From: Microbulbifer sp. SAOS-129_SWC
GTDB lineage: Bacteria; Pseudomonadota; Gammaproteobacteria; Pseudomonadales; Cellvibrionaceae
DNA length: 64,000 nucleotides
Direction: 5' to 3'
Assembly: GCF_039696035.1 (NCBI RefSeq)
Contig: NZ_CP155567.1
Location: 4,335,001 to 4,399,000, forward strand
Position numbers and translations under genes: made by a program. Below, one piece after another: positions 13,634 through 23,894 of this stretch (positions are counted from its first letter, which is position 1; every line of letters begins with the position of its first letter). Below the pieces are notes generated by a model. The model was not told the DNA's origin. It saw nothing but the letters and a program-made list of their open reading frames with translations, and did no database searches.

Positions 13634-16126
13634 TTAGAAGTTGTACCGCACTTCTGCGCCAAATGTGCGCGGTTCAGAGATGCTGGTGTAGGGCGTGCCG
13701 AATACTTCCAGTGTGCGGCCACTGGGAATACCGGCGCGCTCGTTGTCGAGCAGGTTACGGCCCCACAGCGCCAGCTCGTAACCGTTTCTCTGCCAGGACA
13801 GGCGCCCGTTCAGGCGCTTGTCGTCCACACCGACACCGTCGATGGCGCTGAAGCGTGCCAGGTAGCCCGGCTCCAGCTGATCGGCATTTTCAGCGTAGAT
13901 GTAGTCCATATGCAGGTTCATCGATCCCACCGGGATCTGCGGCGCCCAATCCATGGCCAGCGTGTAGGCGGTGTTGGTGGAGGACTTGCTGCTGTCCTGC
14001 TGCAGTTCACCCTCGGCGTCGTAGAACGGCTTCCACTGGGATTCCTGATCGCGAATAGTGGTCACCAGGCCGAAGCGCAAGCTGTCCAGCGGCAGCCAGT
14101 CGACGGTCACTTCAAAGCCATTGAACTGCTGGTCGCCATTGATGACTCGCGGCAGCGCGTTGGCAGAGCCCGGCGGCTTGCTCTCGACACTGCGCTGGCG
14201 GTCGTTCACGGTCATGTCGAAATAGCTGAGCTGTACGCGCAGGCTGTCGAGCAGGTCGCCCTTCACGCCGAGCTCGATGTTATCCACATTTTCCGGGGCG
14301 ATCGGGGTGTCGGCGGTGCGCAGGTTGAGGGAGTCGTAACCACCGGACTTGTAGCCGGTGGAGTAGGACAGGAACGCCATGGCGCGATCGCTGAAGTGGT
14401 ACTGGCCCACCAGGCGGCCAGTGGTCGCGCTCCATTCATCACTCGCTTCACGCTGCCCCTGGGCCACATTGTAATTGTCGGCAGTGGAGAAGATCACCTC
14501 TTCCACACCCGGGCGGATATCCCGGTAGTTGGTGCCGGGGGTGAGCCAGGTGAAGCGCTTGCGGTCGTTGCTGTAACGCAGGCCGGCGAGGACATCGATC
14601 TTGTCGGTGAGCGAGTAATCCACATCGACATAGACGCCCCAGTTGGTGAAGTCGCCGGTGTTCTCCACCCGCTCTACCCAGTTCTGGCCAGCGTAGTCGG
14701 GGCCGAACAGCATGCCGGTGCCGAGCACGTTGTAGGCGAGCATGTCGTACATGTCGCTGGTCTGCGGCAGCGGTCCGCTGGCACCGATCGCCGGCGAAAT
14801 CAGGCTGGTGAAGGTGGCCCAGTCGTCCGGCTCCCACAGGTGGTCGACACTGTCCAGCGCCGCCAGCGCCTGGCCGGCTGCCATATCACCGATGCCGCCA
14901 TCGCCGGGGTAACCGCCCGCCGACAGCGCCGCGCCGCCGGCGATCTGCTCGCGCAGCGTCGGGTCGTTGACGATATCGGTGGTCACCAGCCGCGTGATGG
15001 AGCTGGCGGTGGCGGTGACATCGGTGCTCTGGTAGATATTCTCGCTCGAGTAGTTCGCCCCCATCACCGCGGTCAGACGCTCGCCGGTGAAATTCACCTG
15101 CAGCTCGTGGTAGCTGATATCGGAATCGAAAATATTGTTGGTATCCAGGTAGCGGCTGGTATCGGCGGTGCCGTCCTCATCTTCGCGGTTGTAGGTTTTC
15201 CACTGGCGGTAGTTGGAAACCCATTTCAGGCTCCAGGCATCGTTGAAGGTGTGCATCAGCTTGCCGTTGACGGCGGACATGGAGCGGGTCTCGACGCCGT
15301 TCATCACGTCGTTCTCTACCTTGCCGGCAAAGGGATCCGTGCTGTAACTGTAGGGGCTAACACCGATGGCCTGGCGCGATGCGTTATCCACGTCATCCCA
15401 GTCGTAGGCCAGCTGCGCGGAAGTGCTGTCGCTGATCTGCCACAGCGCCGCCAGGCGCCCGGTGAGGATATCTTCGGCGCCGGAATCGGTGCCGCCAGGG
15501 TAGACGTTATCCACAAAGCCGTCGCGCTGGAAACTCATCAGGTTGCCGCGCACGAACAGGTTGTCGGTCACCGGTGCGTTGATCATGCCCTCTACATGCT
15601 GCAGGCCGTAGTTGCCTACGCGCGCCGACACAAACGCATCGAAATCTTCCTGCGGCGGGTTGGGCACCATATTGACGGTGCCGGCGGCGGCGTTGCGTCC
15701 GAACAGGGTGCCCTGCGGGCCTTTCAAGACTTCCACGCGCTGCATGTCGGCGAACGACATCGACGTGGCCGGGCTGGGCACATAGGCATCGTCGTAGAAC
15801 ACCGCCACCGACGGATCGCCGCCGGCGCTGATGCTGGGGCTGCTGACACCGCGAATACTCAACGCCGACTGGGTAATGCTGGAGCCGGCCTCGAAGCCGG
15901 GAATATAGTCGGCCATGTCGCTCAGCTTGAGCGTGTTGGTGTTGTCCATGTCCTCACTGGAAAAGGTATCCACGGTCACCGGCACTTCCAGCGCATTCTG
16001 CTCGCGCTTCTGTGCGGTGACGGTAACCTCTTCCAGGGCGAGATCCTCGGCGAGTACCGGGGCACTGGCGGCAAGCGCAATCGCCAGCGCCAGCGGGCGG
16101 CGTACGATCTGAGTGGGTTTGAGCAT
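13634..16126 (-). CDS. TonB-dependent outer-membrane receptor
   Basis: 830 residues from the ATG read from 16126, which has TTGGAGA ahead. Signal peptide MLKPTQIVRRPLALAIALAA..., TonB-box/plug start ALEEVTVTAQKREQNALEVP, plug motif RVEVLKGPQGTLFGRNAAAG, and a beta-barrel ending EPRTFGAEVRYNF with the terminal Phe. The plug and tail are of the sphingomonad/marine type that often takes up plant or algal compounds, siderophores or sterols; the ligand is not predictable here. Divergent from the ohrR-like gene. No neighbouring inner-membrane transporter identifies its substrate. Confidence 0.88.
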   Translation of the reverse strand: MLKPTQIVRRPLALAIALAASAPVLAEDLALEEVTVTAQKREQNALEVPVTVDTFSSEDMDNTNTLKLSDMADYIPGFEAGSSITQSALSIRGVSSPSISAGGDPSVAVFYDDAYVPSPATSMSFADMQRVEVLKGPQGTLFGRNAAAGTVNMVPNPPQEDFDAFVSARVGNYGLQHVEGMINAPVTDNLFVRGNLMSFQRDGFVDNVYPGGTDSGAEDILTGRLAALWQISDSTSAQLAYDWDDVDNASRQAIGVSPYSYSTDPFAGKVENDVMNGVETRSMSAVNGKLMHTFNDAWSLKWVSNYRQWKTYNREDEDGTADTSRYLDTNNIFDSDISYHELQVNFTGERLTAVMGANYSSENIYQSTDVTATASSITRLVTTDIVNDPTLREQIAGGAALSAGGYPGDGGIGDMAAGQALAALDSVDHLWEPDDWATFTSLISPAIGASGPLPQTSDMYDMLAYNVLGTGMLFGPDYAGQNWVERVENTGDFTNWGVYVDVDYSLTDKIDVLAGLRYSNDRKRFTWLTPGTNYRDIRPGVEEVIFSTADNYNVAQGQREASDEWSATTGRLVGQYHFSDRAMAFLSYSTGYKSGGYDSLNLRTADTPIAPENVDNIELGVKGDLLDSLRVQLSYFDMTVNDRQRSVESKPPGSANALPRVINGDQQFNGFEVTVDWLPLDSLRFGLVTTIRDQESQWKPFYDAEGELQQDSSKSSTNTAYTLAMDWAPQIPVGSMNLHMDYIYAENADQLEPGYLARFSAIDGVGVDDKRLNGRLSWQRNGYELALWGRNLLDNERAGIPSGRTLEVFGTPYTSISEPRTFGAEVRYNF

Positions 16127-16437
16127 CGGTATCTCCAATCGATTATTGTTATTTGCGGCGCGCGGCCGCGGTAGGAGAACCACAAATAATCGATGGCCAC
16201 AGGCACATCACCGGCGTACCGGAGCGTACCAATTGCGGCGCATTATTATTTTCTCCGCAAGCCTTCCCAAAGCTGTCTGATCGAAAATTATCATAGGGAT
16301 ATTTTCCTGGCTATACGATCGTACCAAAACCAAGCAAAATGCTTGTTCCAGTTGGCCGCCGCGTCGCCAACGGACAAGTTATATTGCCGGTTACGCTAAA
16401 CTGGCAGGCACCACTCACTACCCATCGTCGGAACACC
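16127..16437. promoter_or_regulatory. Divergent promoter region between TonB receptor and ohrR-like gene
   Basis: About 310 bp with no gene. It contains the short palindrome ATACGATCGTAC (about 16313-16324) within CTATACGATCGTACC, and AT-rich stretches (ATTATTATTTTC). No clear sigma-70 promoter could be assigned. Confidence 0.35.
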
Positions 16438-16896
16438 ATGGCCAAAAATTCTTACGAGGCGCTCAAGCTCGACAACCAATTGTGCTTTAGCCTTTATTCA
16501 ACATCGCTGGCCATGAGCAAACTGTATAAACCTCTGCTAGAAGAACTGGGCCTGACCTATCCCCAGTACCTGATCATGCTGGTACTGTGGGAGGACGACG
16601 GCATCACCGTCACCGAACTGAGCGAGCGACTCGCCCAGGACAAAGGCGCCCTGAGCCCGGTCATCAAGCGGCTGGAAGCCCAGGCACTGATCGACCGCCG
16701 CCGCGACCCCGCAGATGAGCGCAGGGTCCACCTGTGCCTGACCCCCAAAGGCAAGTCCCTGCAGCGGCGCGCCGCCGATATCCCCGCCCAGGTGTTGCGC
16801 GCCAGCGGACTCGACCGCAACGCCGCCCGCGATCTGAAGGCACAGATAGAAACGGTGCGCCACGCGCTCAACAGCCTGATTCGCGATCCTGACTAA
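16438..16896 (+). CDS. ohrR: MarR-family regulator, OhrR type
   Basis: 152 residues; winged-helix repressor sensing organic hydroperoxides. The key feature is Cys16 in LDNQLCFSLYSTS, the position of the reactive cysteine of OhrR proteins. The DNA-binding part includes TVTELSERLAQDKGALSPVIKRLE and the wing RRRDPADERRVHLCLT. The start at 16438 is chosen because the family begins shortly before LDNQLCF; upstream codons are not conserved-looking. ohr follows in the same direction with a palindromic operator between them. The oxidised repressor should release that operator. Confidence 0.85.
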   Translation: MAKNSYEALKLDNQLCFSLYSTSLAMSKLYKPLLEELGLTYPQYLIMLVLWEDDGITVTELSERLAQDKGALSPVIKRLEAQALIDRRRDPADERRVHLCLTPKGKSLQRRAADIPAQVLRASGLDRNAARDLKAQIETVRHALNSLIRDPD

Positions 16897-16981
16897 CGGG
16901 CCACATTGCCCCCAGAGTCCCGCCAGGCCCCGCCATTCCTCACCTTTGAATCGAGACTATCAAGGTCATAGCAACATTCGA

Positions 16982-17009
16982 TTATCGCAATAACTGTTAT
17001 CGCGATAAC
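16982..17009 (+). promoter_or_regulatory. Probable OhrR operator upstream of ohr
   Basis: A perfect 14-bp palindrome GTTATCGCGATAAC (16996-17009) follows an imperfect one, TTATCGCAATAA (16982-16993), 60-90 bp before the ohr start. Tandem palindromes of this AT-flanked kind are typical OhrR sites. Confidence 0.65.
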
Positions 17010-17069
17010 TTTCTCTCCGTGCCCAGCACAGCAATCCACACTTCTCCATCACCGATTGAGGTAACAGCC

Positions 17070-17489
17070 ATGCAAGTTCTCTACACCGCAATAGCCACAG
17101 CCACCGGCGGCCGTGACGGCCAGGCCAAATCTTCCGACGGCATTCTCGACGTCAAACTGACCACGCCGAAAGAACTGGGCGGTCCCGGCGGCGACGCCAC
17201 CAACCCGGAACAGCTGTTTGCCGCCGGCTACTCCGCGTGTTTTATCGGCGCGATGAAATTTGTCGGCGGCAAGGAAAAAATCGCTGTGCCGGAAGACGCC
17301 AGCGTACGCGGCGAAGTAGGGATCGGCCCGACCGACAACGGTTTTGGTCTGGATATCGACCTCTATGTCGCCCTGCCCGGACTGGAGCAGGCGGTCGCAG
17401 AAGATCTGGTGGCAAAGGCGCACCAGGTATGCCCTTACTCCAACGCCACCCGCAACAACGTGGATGTGCGCCTGCACGTCTCCAGCTGA
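17070..17489 (+). CDS. ohr: Organic hydroperoxide resistance protein Ohr (OsmC family)
   Basis: 139 residues; a thiol peroxidase that reduces organic hydroperoxides using lipoyl-type dithiols in the cytoplasm. Both catalytic cysteines are present, C57 in GYSACF and C121 in [11 protein letters not shown], together with Arg15 in GGRDG. The start follows GAGGTAACAGCC; an upstream in-frame ATG lies in the promoter region and is not used. It is probably derepressed when OhrR Cys16 is oxidised. The next gene, an esterase, begins 43 bp downstream and may be co-transcribed. Confidence 0.92.
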   Translation: MQVLYTAIATATGGRDGQAKSSDGILDVKLTTPKELGGPGGDATNPEQLFAAGYSACFIGAMKFVGGKEKIAVPEDASVRGEVGIGPTDNGFGLDIDLYVALPGLEQAVAEDLVAKAHQVCPYSNATRNNVDVRLHVSS

Positions 17490-17531
17490 AACAAGGTCGG
17501 GTTTGATCCCGACAAATCAGAGGTAAACGTC

Positions 17532-18551
17532 ATGAAAAAGCCATCTGTATCCAGACTGCTGTTGTCCCTGTTCTTCGCCCTGGATACTGCCGTCGCCTTC
17601 GGCGCCGGCTCCCCGGGAGTGGAACAGCACACGCAGCAGTTCCTCGAGGCGCTGGAGCAGGGCGGCGGCAAACCGCTCGAACAGCTGTCACCAGCCGATG
17701 CCCGCGCAGTGTTGACGGGCGCCCAGCAGGGCGCCCAATTACCGCCAGCGGATGTATCGGATAAAACCATCCAGGCTGACGGCAAGCCCCTGCAGCTCAC
17801 CATTGTTAAACCAAAGGGCACCAGAGAAACACTGCCGGTATTCATGTTTTTCCACGGCGGTGGCTGGGTACTCGGCGACTACCCCACCCACGAACGCCTG
17901 ATCCGCGATCTGGTCAATCGCTCCGGTGCGGCGGCAGTCTATGTCGACTACACGCCATCGCCGGAAGCCCACTACCCGACCGCGATCAACCAGGCCTACG
18001 CGGCGACCAAATGGGTGGCAGAACACGGCAAGGAAATCGGTGTGGATGGCTCGCGCCTGGCAGTGGCGGGTAATAGCGTCGGCGGCAATATGGCGGCGGT
18101 AGTCGCCCTAATGGCCAAGGAGAAGGGCACGCCCAAGATCCGCTTCCAGCTGCTGCTGTGGCCAGTGACCGACGCCAACTTCAGCACTGCCTCCTACCGG
18201 GAATTTGCCCAGGGGCACTTCCTTACACGCAACATGATGAAATGGTTCTGGGACAATTACACCACCGACCCCAAGCAGCGGGCGGAGATCTATGCATCAC
18301 CCCTGCGCGCGAGTAAGGCGCAACTCAAGGGGCTGCCGCCGGCACTGATCCAGACCGCGGAAAAGGATGTGTTGCGCGATGAAGGCGAAGCCTACGCACG
18401 CAAGCTGAACGCCGCTGGCGTAACCGTCACCGCCGTGCGCTACAACGGCATGATTCACGACTTCGGACTACTGAATCCACTGAGCAGAGTGGCAGCCGTT
18501 CAGGATTCGCTGGATCAGGCGGGGACCGCACTGAAACGGCATCTCCGCTAA
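17532..18551 (+). CDS. Secreted alpha/beta hydrolase, hormone-sensitive lipase type esterase
   Basis: 339 residues with a signal peptide (MKKPSVSRLLLSLFFALDTAVAFG). Hydrolase motifs: oxyanion-hole HGGGW (about 111-115), nucleophile GNSVGG (Ser about 178), catalytic Asp in EKDVLRDEG and His in GMIHDFGLL. The family (Pfam Abhydrolase_3) cleaves esters of small acids. It follows ohr at short distance and ends just before a strong terminator, so it is probably in the ohr transcript; esterases of this type often travel with ohr. Periplasmic location is inferred from the signal peptide. Confidence 0.85.
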   Translation: MKKPSVSRLLLSLFFALDTAVAFGAGSPGVEQHTQQFLEALEQGGGKPLEQLSPADARAVLTGAQQGAQLPPADVSDKTIQADGKPLQLTIVKPKGTRETLPVFMFFHGGGWVLGDYPTHERLIRDLVNRSGAAAVYVDYTPSPEAHYPTAINQAYAATKWVAEHGKEIGVDGSRLAVAGNSVGGNMAAVVALMAKEKGTPKIRFQLLLWPVTDANFSTASYREFAQGHFLTRNMMKWFWDNYTTDPKQRAEIYASPLRASKAQLKGLPPALIQTAEKDVLRDEGEAYARKLNAAGVTVTAVRYNGMIHDFGLLNPLSRVAAVQDSLDQAGTALKRHLR

Positions 18552-18565
18552 AACGTTCCGCCCAG

Positions 18566-18590
18566 GGCCCCGCAAGGGGCCTTTTTTTCG
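18566..18590 (+). terminator. Rho-independent terminator after ohr-esterase
   Basis: Stem GGCCCC / GGGGCC with loop GCAA followed by TTTTTTT, 16 bp after the esterase stop. Confidence 0.9.
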
Positions 18591-18727
18591 GGCCGCACAA
18601 CGACCCACCACCTGTATCAAACCGCTACCTGGCAAGAACCGCGCATTGCTTCCCCTTGCTCATATAGACGTATTCCGAACAGGCACCGGCGCCCTGCGTG
18701 CACCGGTGTCATAGATCTGCGTTAAAG

Positions 18728-19681
18728 CTAGCCCTTCATCCCATTGGCGATCTGAAACCCGACCCGCGCTGCTGTGCGCGCGGCGTGGTCTTCGATATCG
18801 AAATAGGGATTGAACTCGGCCATATCCGCTAGGCACACCTTGCCGGATTCCAGCACGGTATCGAGCAGGGGCTCGAACAGTTCCAGCGGCACACCGCGGC
18901 CGGCCGGCGCGCTGACCGCCGGCATTACCGCGGCCGGGAAGACATCCAGGCACACGGTCAGGTACACGAAGTCCACGCCGTCGATATAGTCGCGAATCTG
19001 CTGCTTTACCACCTCCAGGTTCCACGCGGTGATCTCGCGATCGCGGATCACCCGGGCGCCCAGCTCGTCGGCGCGGTTGTACAGCGCCGGCGTGTTGGCG
19101 TTGTCGGCGGCGCCGATACACAGGTAGTGGAACGGGCGGCCGTTGATCTCGCACTGTTCCGAGATCTGGTAAAACGGCGTGCCCGAGGAGCCCTGCGGGC
19201 TGGGCACGCGCAGGTCGAGGTGCGCGTCGAAATTGATCACGCCGAGGGTCTTGTCGCGGTGCAGCTCGCGCATCCAGCGGGCGATGCCCTGGTAGCTGCC
19301 GTAGGCGATCTCGTGGCCCCCACCGAGCACCAGCGGGAAGTGGCCGCCGTCGAGCAACTCGGTAATACGCGCACCCAGCAACGCCTGGGCGGATTCCAGA
19401 TCTTCTTTTTCCACCTTCACGTTGCCGGCGTCGTACAGCGGCGCGTCGAAAGTGGCCGGCAGGTTGGCCATGGCCAGGCGCAGGATGCGCGGGCCCTTGG
19501 CAGCGCCGATGCGCCCCTTGTTGCGACGCACCCCCTCATCCGAGGCAAAGCCGAGAATGGCGAGTCCGGGCGGGCTGTCCAGCTGCAGCGGGGTAATGCG
19601 CTGGTGCCAGCGCTCACCGGCCTTGCCGTCTTCGCTGTCGGTGCGCCCGCTCCACAGATTCATATCAGCCAGCTGTAACAT
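18728..19681 (-). CDS. hutG: Formimidoylglutamase
   Basis: Last step of the histidine-to-glutamate route: hydrolyses N-formimidoyl-L-glutamate to glutamate and formamide. 317 residues of the ureohydrolase (arginase/agmatinase) family, with metal sites VLGGGHEIAYGSY, INFDAHLDLR and the later VCLDVFPAAVMPAVSAP. The start at 19681 is supported by a strong GGAGG 6 nt ahead, and overlaps the end of hutI by 17 bp, so both are in one operon. Expected to be repressed by HutC. Confidence 0.92.
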   Translation of the reverse strand: MLQLADMNLWSGRTDSEDGKAGERWHQRITPLQLDSPPGLAILGFASDEGVRRNKGRIGAAKGPRILRLAMANLPATFDAPLYDAGNVKVEKEDLESAQALLGARITELLDGGHFPLVLGGGHEIAYGSYQGIARWMRELHRDKTLGVINFDAHLDLRVPSPQGSSGTPFYQISEQCEINGRPFHYLCIGAADNANTPALYNRADELGARVIRDREITAWNLEVVKQQIRDYIDGVDFVYLTVCLDVFPAAVMPAVSAPAGRGVPLELFEPLLDTVLESGKVCLADMAEFNPYFDIEDHAARTAARVGFQIANGMKG

Positions 19682-20894
19682 CTCTGCCTCCGAAAAAGAT
19701 CTGTGACGGTTTCAGCGCGCCCACTTCATAGGCCAGCTGGTCGGGGGTGTCCATCGGCCACAGCACCATGTCGGCGCGCAGCCCCGGGCGCAGCACGCCG
19801 CGGGAACAGCACAGGCCCAGCGCGCGCGCGGCCGAACGGGTGACGCCGGCCAGCGCTTCGGCCGGGGTCAGGCCGAACAGGTTACAGCCCATATTCATCA
19901 TCAGCCGCAGCGACGCAATCGGGCAGCTGCCGGGGTTCAGGTCGGTGGACAGCGCCATCGACACGCCCGAGGCGCGCAGCTTGTCCACCGGCGGCACGCG
20001 GGTCTCGTGCAGTGTGTAGAAGGCGCCGGGCAGCAGTACCGCCACGGTGCCGCTGTCGGCCATCGCCGCGACGTCGGTGTCAGAGATGTATTCGATGTGG
20101 TCCACCGACAGCGCGCTGGCTTTGGCGGCCATGGCGGTGGCGCCGGTGTGCGCCAGTTGTTCAGCGTGCACTTTTACCGGCAGATCGAGCTTTTGCGCCG
20201 TGTCGATCACGCGCTGGCACTGCTCAACCGAGAAGGCGATGGATTCGCAGAACATATCCACCGCGTCGGCCAGCTGCTCCTTGGCCACCGCCGGCAATAT
20301 CTGCTCGCACACCAGGTCGATGTACTCGTCGGCGCGGCCGTCGTACTCCGGCGGCAGCGCGTGCGCGGCCAGGCAGGTGGTGGCGATCTCCACCGGGTAG
20401 TGCTGGGCCAGCCGGCGCGCAGTGCGCAGCTGTTTCAGCTCGGTGTCCAGATCCAGGCCATAGCCGGATTTGATTTCCAGCGTGGTGACGCCTTCCGCCA
20501 TCAGCGCGCGCAGGCGCGTCTCGGCGCCGCGATACAGGTCTTCGGCACTGGCCGCGCGGGTCGCGCGCACGGTCGACAGAATACCACCGCCGGCACGCGC
20601 CACTTCCTCATAGCTCTCGCCACCGAGGCGCCGCGCGAACTCACCGGCACGGTGGCCGCCGTACACCAGATGGGTATGGCAGTCGATCAGCCCCGGCGTC
20701 AGCCACTGGCCCTCACCGTCGACGGTGCGGTCGGCAGTGCAGTCCGGCAACTCGCGGCGCGGCCCCAGCCACACGATCTTGCCGTTGGTCACCGCCACCG
20801 CGGCATCTTCCACGGCGCCGTAGCCACCGGCGATGGACGGATCCATGGTGGCGGCGTGGACGTTGGTAATCAGAAGGTCACAGCGTTCTGTCAT
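19665..20894 (-). CDS. hutI: Imidazolonepropionase
   Basis: Third step of histidine breakdown: opens imidazolone-5-propionate to formimidoylglutamate. 409 residues of the amidohydrolase fold with metal ligands in LIDCHTHLVYGG, then VKVHAEQL, SVDHIEYIS and STDLNPGS. The start read from 20894 (MTERCDLLITNVHAATMDP) is chosen because the upstream frame is GC-rich non-family sequence. Divergent from hutC; the shared region carries the hut operator. Confidence 0.93.
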   Translation of the reverse strand: MTERCDLLITNVHAATMDPSIAGGYGAVEDAAVAVTNGKIVWLGPRRELPDCTADRTVDGEGQWLTPGLIDCHTHLVYGGHRAGEFARRLGGESYEEVARAGGGILSTVRATRAASAEDLYRGAETRLRALMAEGVTTLEIKSGYGLDLDTELKQLRTARRLAQHYPVEIATTCLAAHALPPEYDGRADEYIDLVCEQILPAVAKEQLADAVDMFCESIAFSVEQCQRVIDTAQKLDLPVKVHAEQLAHTGATAMAAKASALSVDHIEYISDTDVAAMADSGTVAVLLPGAFYTLHETRVPPVDKLRASGVSMALSTDLNPGSCPIASLRLMMNMGCNLFGLTPAEALAGVTRSAARALGLCCSRGVLRPGLRADMVLWPMDTPDQLAYEVGALKPSQIFFGGRDVTAG

Positions 20895-21112
20895 AAGCTC
20901 TCTTTGCTCCGGCTCGCGGACGCAGGGGTCCCGGCGCGATGGCGCGGGGACCGCAGGTATACCGGCGGCGCGGATTTCCTTTTTGTAACGATAGTCGCTC
21001 GATGGTGTGGACGGGCGGTTCCCGGTTTCAACGCGGTTTCGGCGCCCCGCTACACGCGGGCGCGACGCGCGGCTTGACACCGGCAACGGCGGCCACCATA
21101 GTAGCCGCAACC

Positions 21113-21135
21113 TTGTATATACAACCCTATACAAG
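21113..21135 (+). promoter_or_regulatory. HutC operator
   Basis: TTGTATATACAA (21113-21124) is a perfect 12-bp palindrome, followed by half-site TATACAAG (21128-21135). It lies 26 bp before hutC and matches the known TTGTATA-type hut sites of gammaproteobacteria. It would control hutC and possibly the divergent hutIG operon. Confidence 0.75.
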
Positions 21136-21160
21136 CCTGCAAAGCACTGTACCTGAACCC

Positions 21161-21892
21161 ATGAATACTGCAAGCGCGCCGACGACACCCAGCAACGAAC
21201 CACGCTATGCGGCGATCAAGCGGCATATCCGCCAGCAGATCGAGGCCGGCCACTGGCCCGTGCACTTCCGCGTGCCGTCAGAAAACGACCTGGCGCGGGA
21301 GTTCGGTGTCAGCCGCATGACCGCGCGCCGCGCGCTGAGCGAACTGACCGACGAGGGTGTGCTGATGCGCACCCAGGGGCTCGGTACCTTCGTGGCCGAA
21401 CCGGTGCCGGCGGGCTCGCTGCTCGAGGTGCGCAATATTGCCGACGAGGTATCGGCCCGCGGCCACAGCTACAGCAGCCGCATCCTGTTACTGCGCGAAG
21501 ACGCCGCGCCGGCGGATGTGGCCCGCGCGCTGGGCGTGCCGGAGGGCGCGCGACTATTCCACTCGATCATAGTCCATTGCGACAACGACCTGCCGATCCA
21601 GTGGGAAGAGCGCTTCACCAACCCGGCCCTGGCCCCGGACTATCTGCAGCAGGACTTCAGCGCCACCACCCCCAACGCCTACCTGTCGCGGGTTGCGCCG
21701 CTGACCGAGGCCGACACTACCGTTGAGGCCATCGCCGCGGAAGCGGACGTGGCCGAGGCGCTGGTGCTAGCCCCGCACAGCGCCTGCCTGCAGATCTGGC
21801 GGCGCACCAAGAGTCGCGCCGGCATCGTGAGTTTTGCGCGGCTGGTGCACCCCGGAAACCGATACCGATTGGGCGCACAACTGAGGTTTTAA
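21161..21892 (+). CDS. hutC: Histidine-utilisation repressor, GntR family
   Basis: 243 residues. An N-terminal winged helix ([40 protein letters not shown]) and a C-terminal UTRA effector domain that in HutC binds urocanate. The start at 21161 follows the operator and a TGAACCC spacer; the longer frame upstream is non-family. It sits between hutI (divergent) and hutU (same direction) and should repress the locus until urocanate accumulates. Confidence 0.9.
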   Translation: MNTASAPTTPSNEPRYAAIKRHIRQQIEAGHWPVHFRVPSENDLAREFGVSRMTARRALSELTDEGVLMRTQGLGTFVAEPVPAGSLLEVRNIADEVSARGHSYSSRILLLREDAAPADVARALGVPEGARLFHSIIVHCDNDLPIQWEERFTNPALAPDYLQQDFSATTPNAYLSRVAPLTEADTTVEAIAAEADVAEALVLAPHSACLQIWRRTKSRAGIVSFARLVHPGNRYRLGAQLRF

Positions 21893-21930
21893 AAAAAGAG
21901 GAGCTACGAAGCTCAAACCGGGAATTGAAG

Positions 21931-22039
21931 GCGGGGTGCCGGGGAAGGGTTTTCAGGAGCGTCGGCGACAGGACGTCGCCGCCGCAGCGCCCAGGGATGG
22001 GTACACAGCGATACTGAAAACCCTTCCCCGGTATCCCGC
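21931..22039. repeat. Inverted-repeat element between hutC and hutU
   Basis: Arms of 26 bp (21931-21956, GCGGGGTGCCGGGGAAGGGT...; 22014-22039) match at 24 positions as inverted copies and enclose about 57 bp that include GGCGACAGGACGTCGCC and CCCAGGGATGGG. The layout resembles a palindromic repeat element that is scattered in some marine gammaproteobacterial genomes. It lies in the leader of hutU and may form a large hairpin in the transcript. Confidence 0.6.
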
Positions 22040-22142
22040 CGCCACAGAACCAAAATCCGCAGCACGTAATACGGCGGGCCAAAAGCCCACCAAAAGCAAA
22101 TTCAAACTTATCCACAGAATTTGGACAAAAGACGAGGCAACC

Positions 22143-23816
22143 ATGACCGATAAACGCCACGACCCCAGCCGCAAAATTGCCGCCCCCACCGGCACCAAAC
22201 TGAATGCCAAAAGCTGGCTCACCGAAGCGCCGCTGCGCATGCTGATGAACAACCTGCACCCGGACGTGGCCGAGCGCCCCGAAGATCTGGTGGTCTACGG
22301 CGGTATCGGCCGCGCCGCGCGCGACTGGGAGTGCTACGACAAGATCGTCGAGGTACTGAAGCGCCTCGAAGACGACGAGACCCTGCTGGTGCAGTCCGGC
22401 AAACCCGTCGGCGTATTCAAAACCCACGCCGACGCCCCGCGCGTGCTGATCGCCAACTCCAACCTGGTACCGCACTGGGCCAACTGGGAACACTTCAACG
22501 AGCTGGATAAAAAGGGCCTGGCCATGTACGGCCAGATGACCGCCGGCTCCTGGATCTACATCGGCTCCCAGGGCATCGTGCAGGGCACCTATGAAACCTT
22601 CGCCGCGGTCGCACGCAAACACTTCGACGGCGTGGCCAAAGGCAAATGGGTCCTGACCGGCGGCCTCGGCGGCATGGGCGGCGCCCAGCCGCTGGCCGCC
22701 ACCATGGCCGGCTTCAGCATGATCGCGGTCGAGTGCGACGAAACCCGCATCGACTTCCGCCTGCGCACCGGCTATGTGGACAAGAAAGCCACCAGCCTCG
22801 ACGAAGCGCTGGCGATGATCAACGAAGCCATGGAAAAAGGTGAAGCCATTTCCGTCGGCCTGCTCGGCAACGCCGCCGACGTCTTCCCGGAAATCGTCGA
22901 GCGCGGCATCCAGCCGGACGTCGTCACCGACCAGACCTCCGCCCACGACCCGCTGAACGGCTACCTACCGAAAGGCTGGACCATGGAACAGGCCGCCGAA
23001 ATGCGCAAGCAGGACGAAGCGCTGGTGGTCAAGGAAGCGAAGAAGTCCATGGCGATCCAGGTGCAGGCGATGCTCACCCTGCAAGAGCGCGGCGCCGCCA
23101 CTCTCGACTACGGCAACAACATCCGCCAGATGGCGTTCGAGGAAGGTGTCGAGAACGCGTTCGATTTCCCCGGCTTTGTGCCCGCCTACATCCGCCCGCT
23201 GTTCTGCGAGGGTATCGGCCCGTTCCGCTGGGCGGCACTGTCCGGCAACCCGGAAGATATCTACAAGACCGACGCCAAGGTGAAGGAGCTGATCCCAGAC
23301 AACCCGCAGCTGCACAACTGGCTGGATATGGCCCGCGAGCGCATCCAGTTCCAGGGTCTGCCCGCGCGTATCTGCTGGGTCGGTCTGAAAGACCGCGCGC
23401 GCCTGGCACAGGCCTTCAACGAGATGGTCGCCAACGGCGAGCTGGAAGCACCGGTAGTGATCGGCCGCGACCACCTCGATTCCGGCTCCGTGGCCAGCCC
23501 CAACCGCGAAACCGAATCCATGCTCGACGGCAGCGATGCGGTATCCGACTGGCCGCTGCTGAACGCACTGCTGAACACCGCCTCCGGCGCCACCTGGGTG
23601 TCCCTGCACCACGGCGGCGGCGTGGGCATGGGCTTCTCCCAGCACTCCGGCGTGGTCATCGTGTGTGACGGCACACAAGCCGCCGGCAAGCGCATCGGCC
23701 GCGTGCTGTGGAACGACCCCGCCACCGGCGTGATGCGTCACGCGGATGCGGGCTACGACATCGCCAAGCAATGCGCGAAGGAGCAGGGGCTGGACCTGCC
23801 GATGCTGAAAGACTGA
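22143..23816 (+). CDS. hutU: Urocanate hydratase
   Basis: Second step of histidine breakdown: adds water to urocanate using a tightly bound NAD+. 557 residues, the usual family length, with characteristic [26 protein letters not shown] and [13 protein letters not shown], the NAD-binding region, and a C-terminal [16 protein letters not shown]. Start is the ATG with CGAGGC ahead. hutH follows 78 bp downstream in the same direction. Confidence 0.95.
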   Translation: MTDKRHDPSRKIAAPTGTKLNAKSWLTEAPLRMLMNNLHPDVAERPEDLVVYGGIGRAARDWECYDKIVEVLKRLEDDETLLVQSGKPVGVFKTHADAPRVLIANSNLVPHWANWEHFNELDKKGLAMYGQMTAGSWIYIGSQGIVQGTYETFAAVARKHFDGVAKGKWVLTGGLGGMGGAQPLAATMAGFSMIAVECDETRIDFRLRTGYVDKKATSLDEALAMINEAMEKGEAISVGLLGNAADVFPEIVERGIQPDVVTDQTSAHDPLNGYLPKGWTMEQAAEMRKQDEALVVKEAKKSMAIQVQAMLTLQERGAATLDYGNNIRQMAFEEGVENAFDFPGFVPAYIRPLFCEGIGPFRWAALSGNPEDIYKTDAKVKELIPDNPQLHNWLDMARERIQFQGLPARICWVGLKDRARLAQAFNEMVANGELEAPVVIGRDHLDSGSVASPNRETESMLDGSDAVSDWPLLNALLNTASGATWVSLHHGGGVGMGFSQHSGVVIVCDGTQAAGKRIGRVLWNDPATGVMRHADAGYDIAKQCAKEQGLDLPMLKD

Positions 23817-23894
23817 CAGAAAACTTTTTACGCCGACTGCGCGTGAAACGCTTTCTGACGAGAATTTACGATTTTATTTTCGGTGAAAAAATCT

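Noticed and set aside
13604..16174. Long open frame of 856 codons on the + strand opposite the TonB receptor
   Set aside because: Antisense shadow in GC-rich DNA; the minus strand has signal peptide, plug motifs and a proper barrel end, while the + frame has no recognisable domain.
16958..16975. Fifth copy of the shared motif (TATCAAGGTCATAGCAAC) before ohr
   Set aside because: Several mismatches and an OhrR operator already explains this region.
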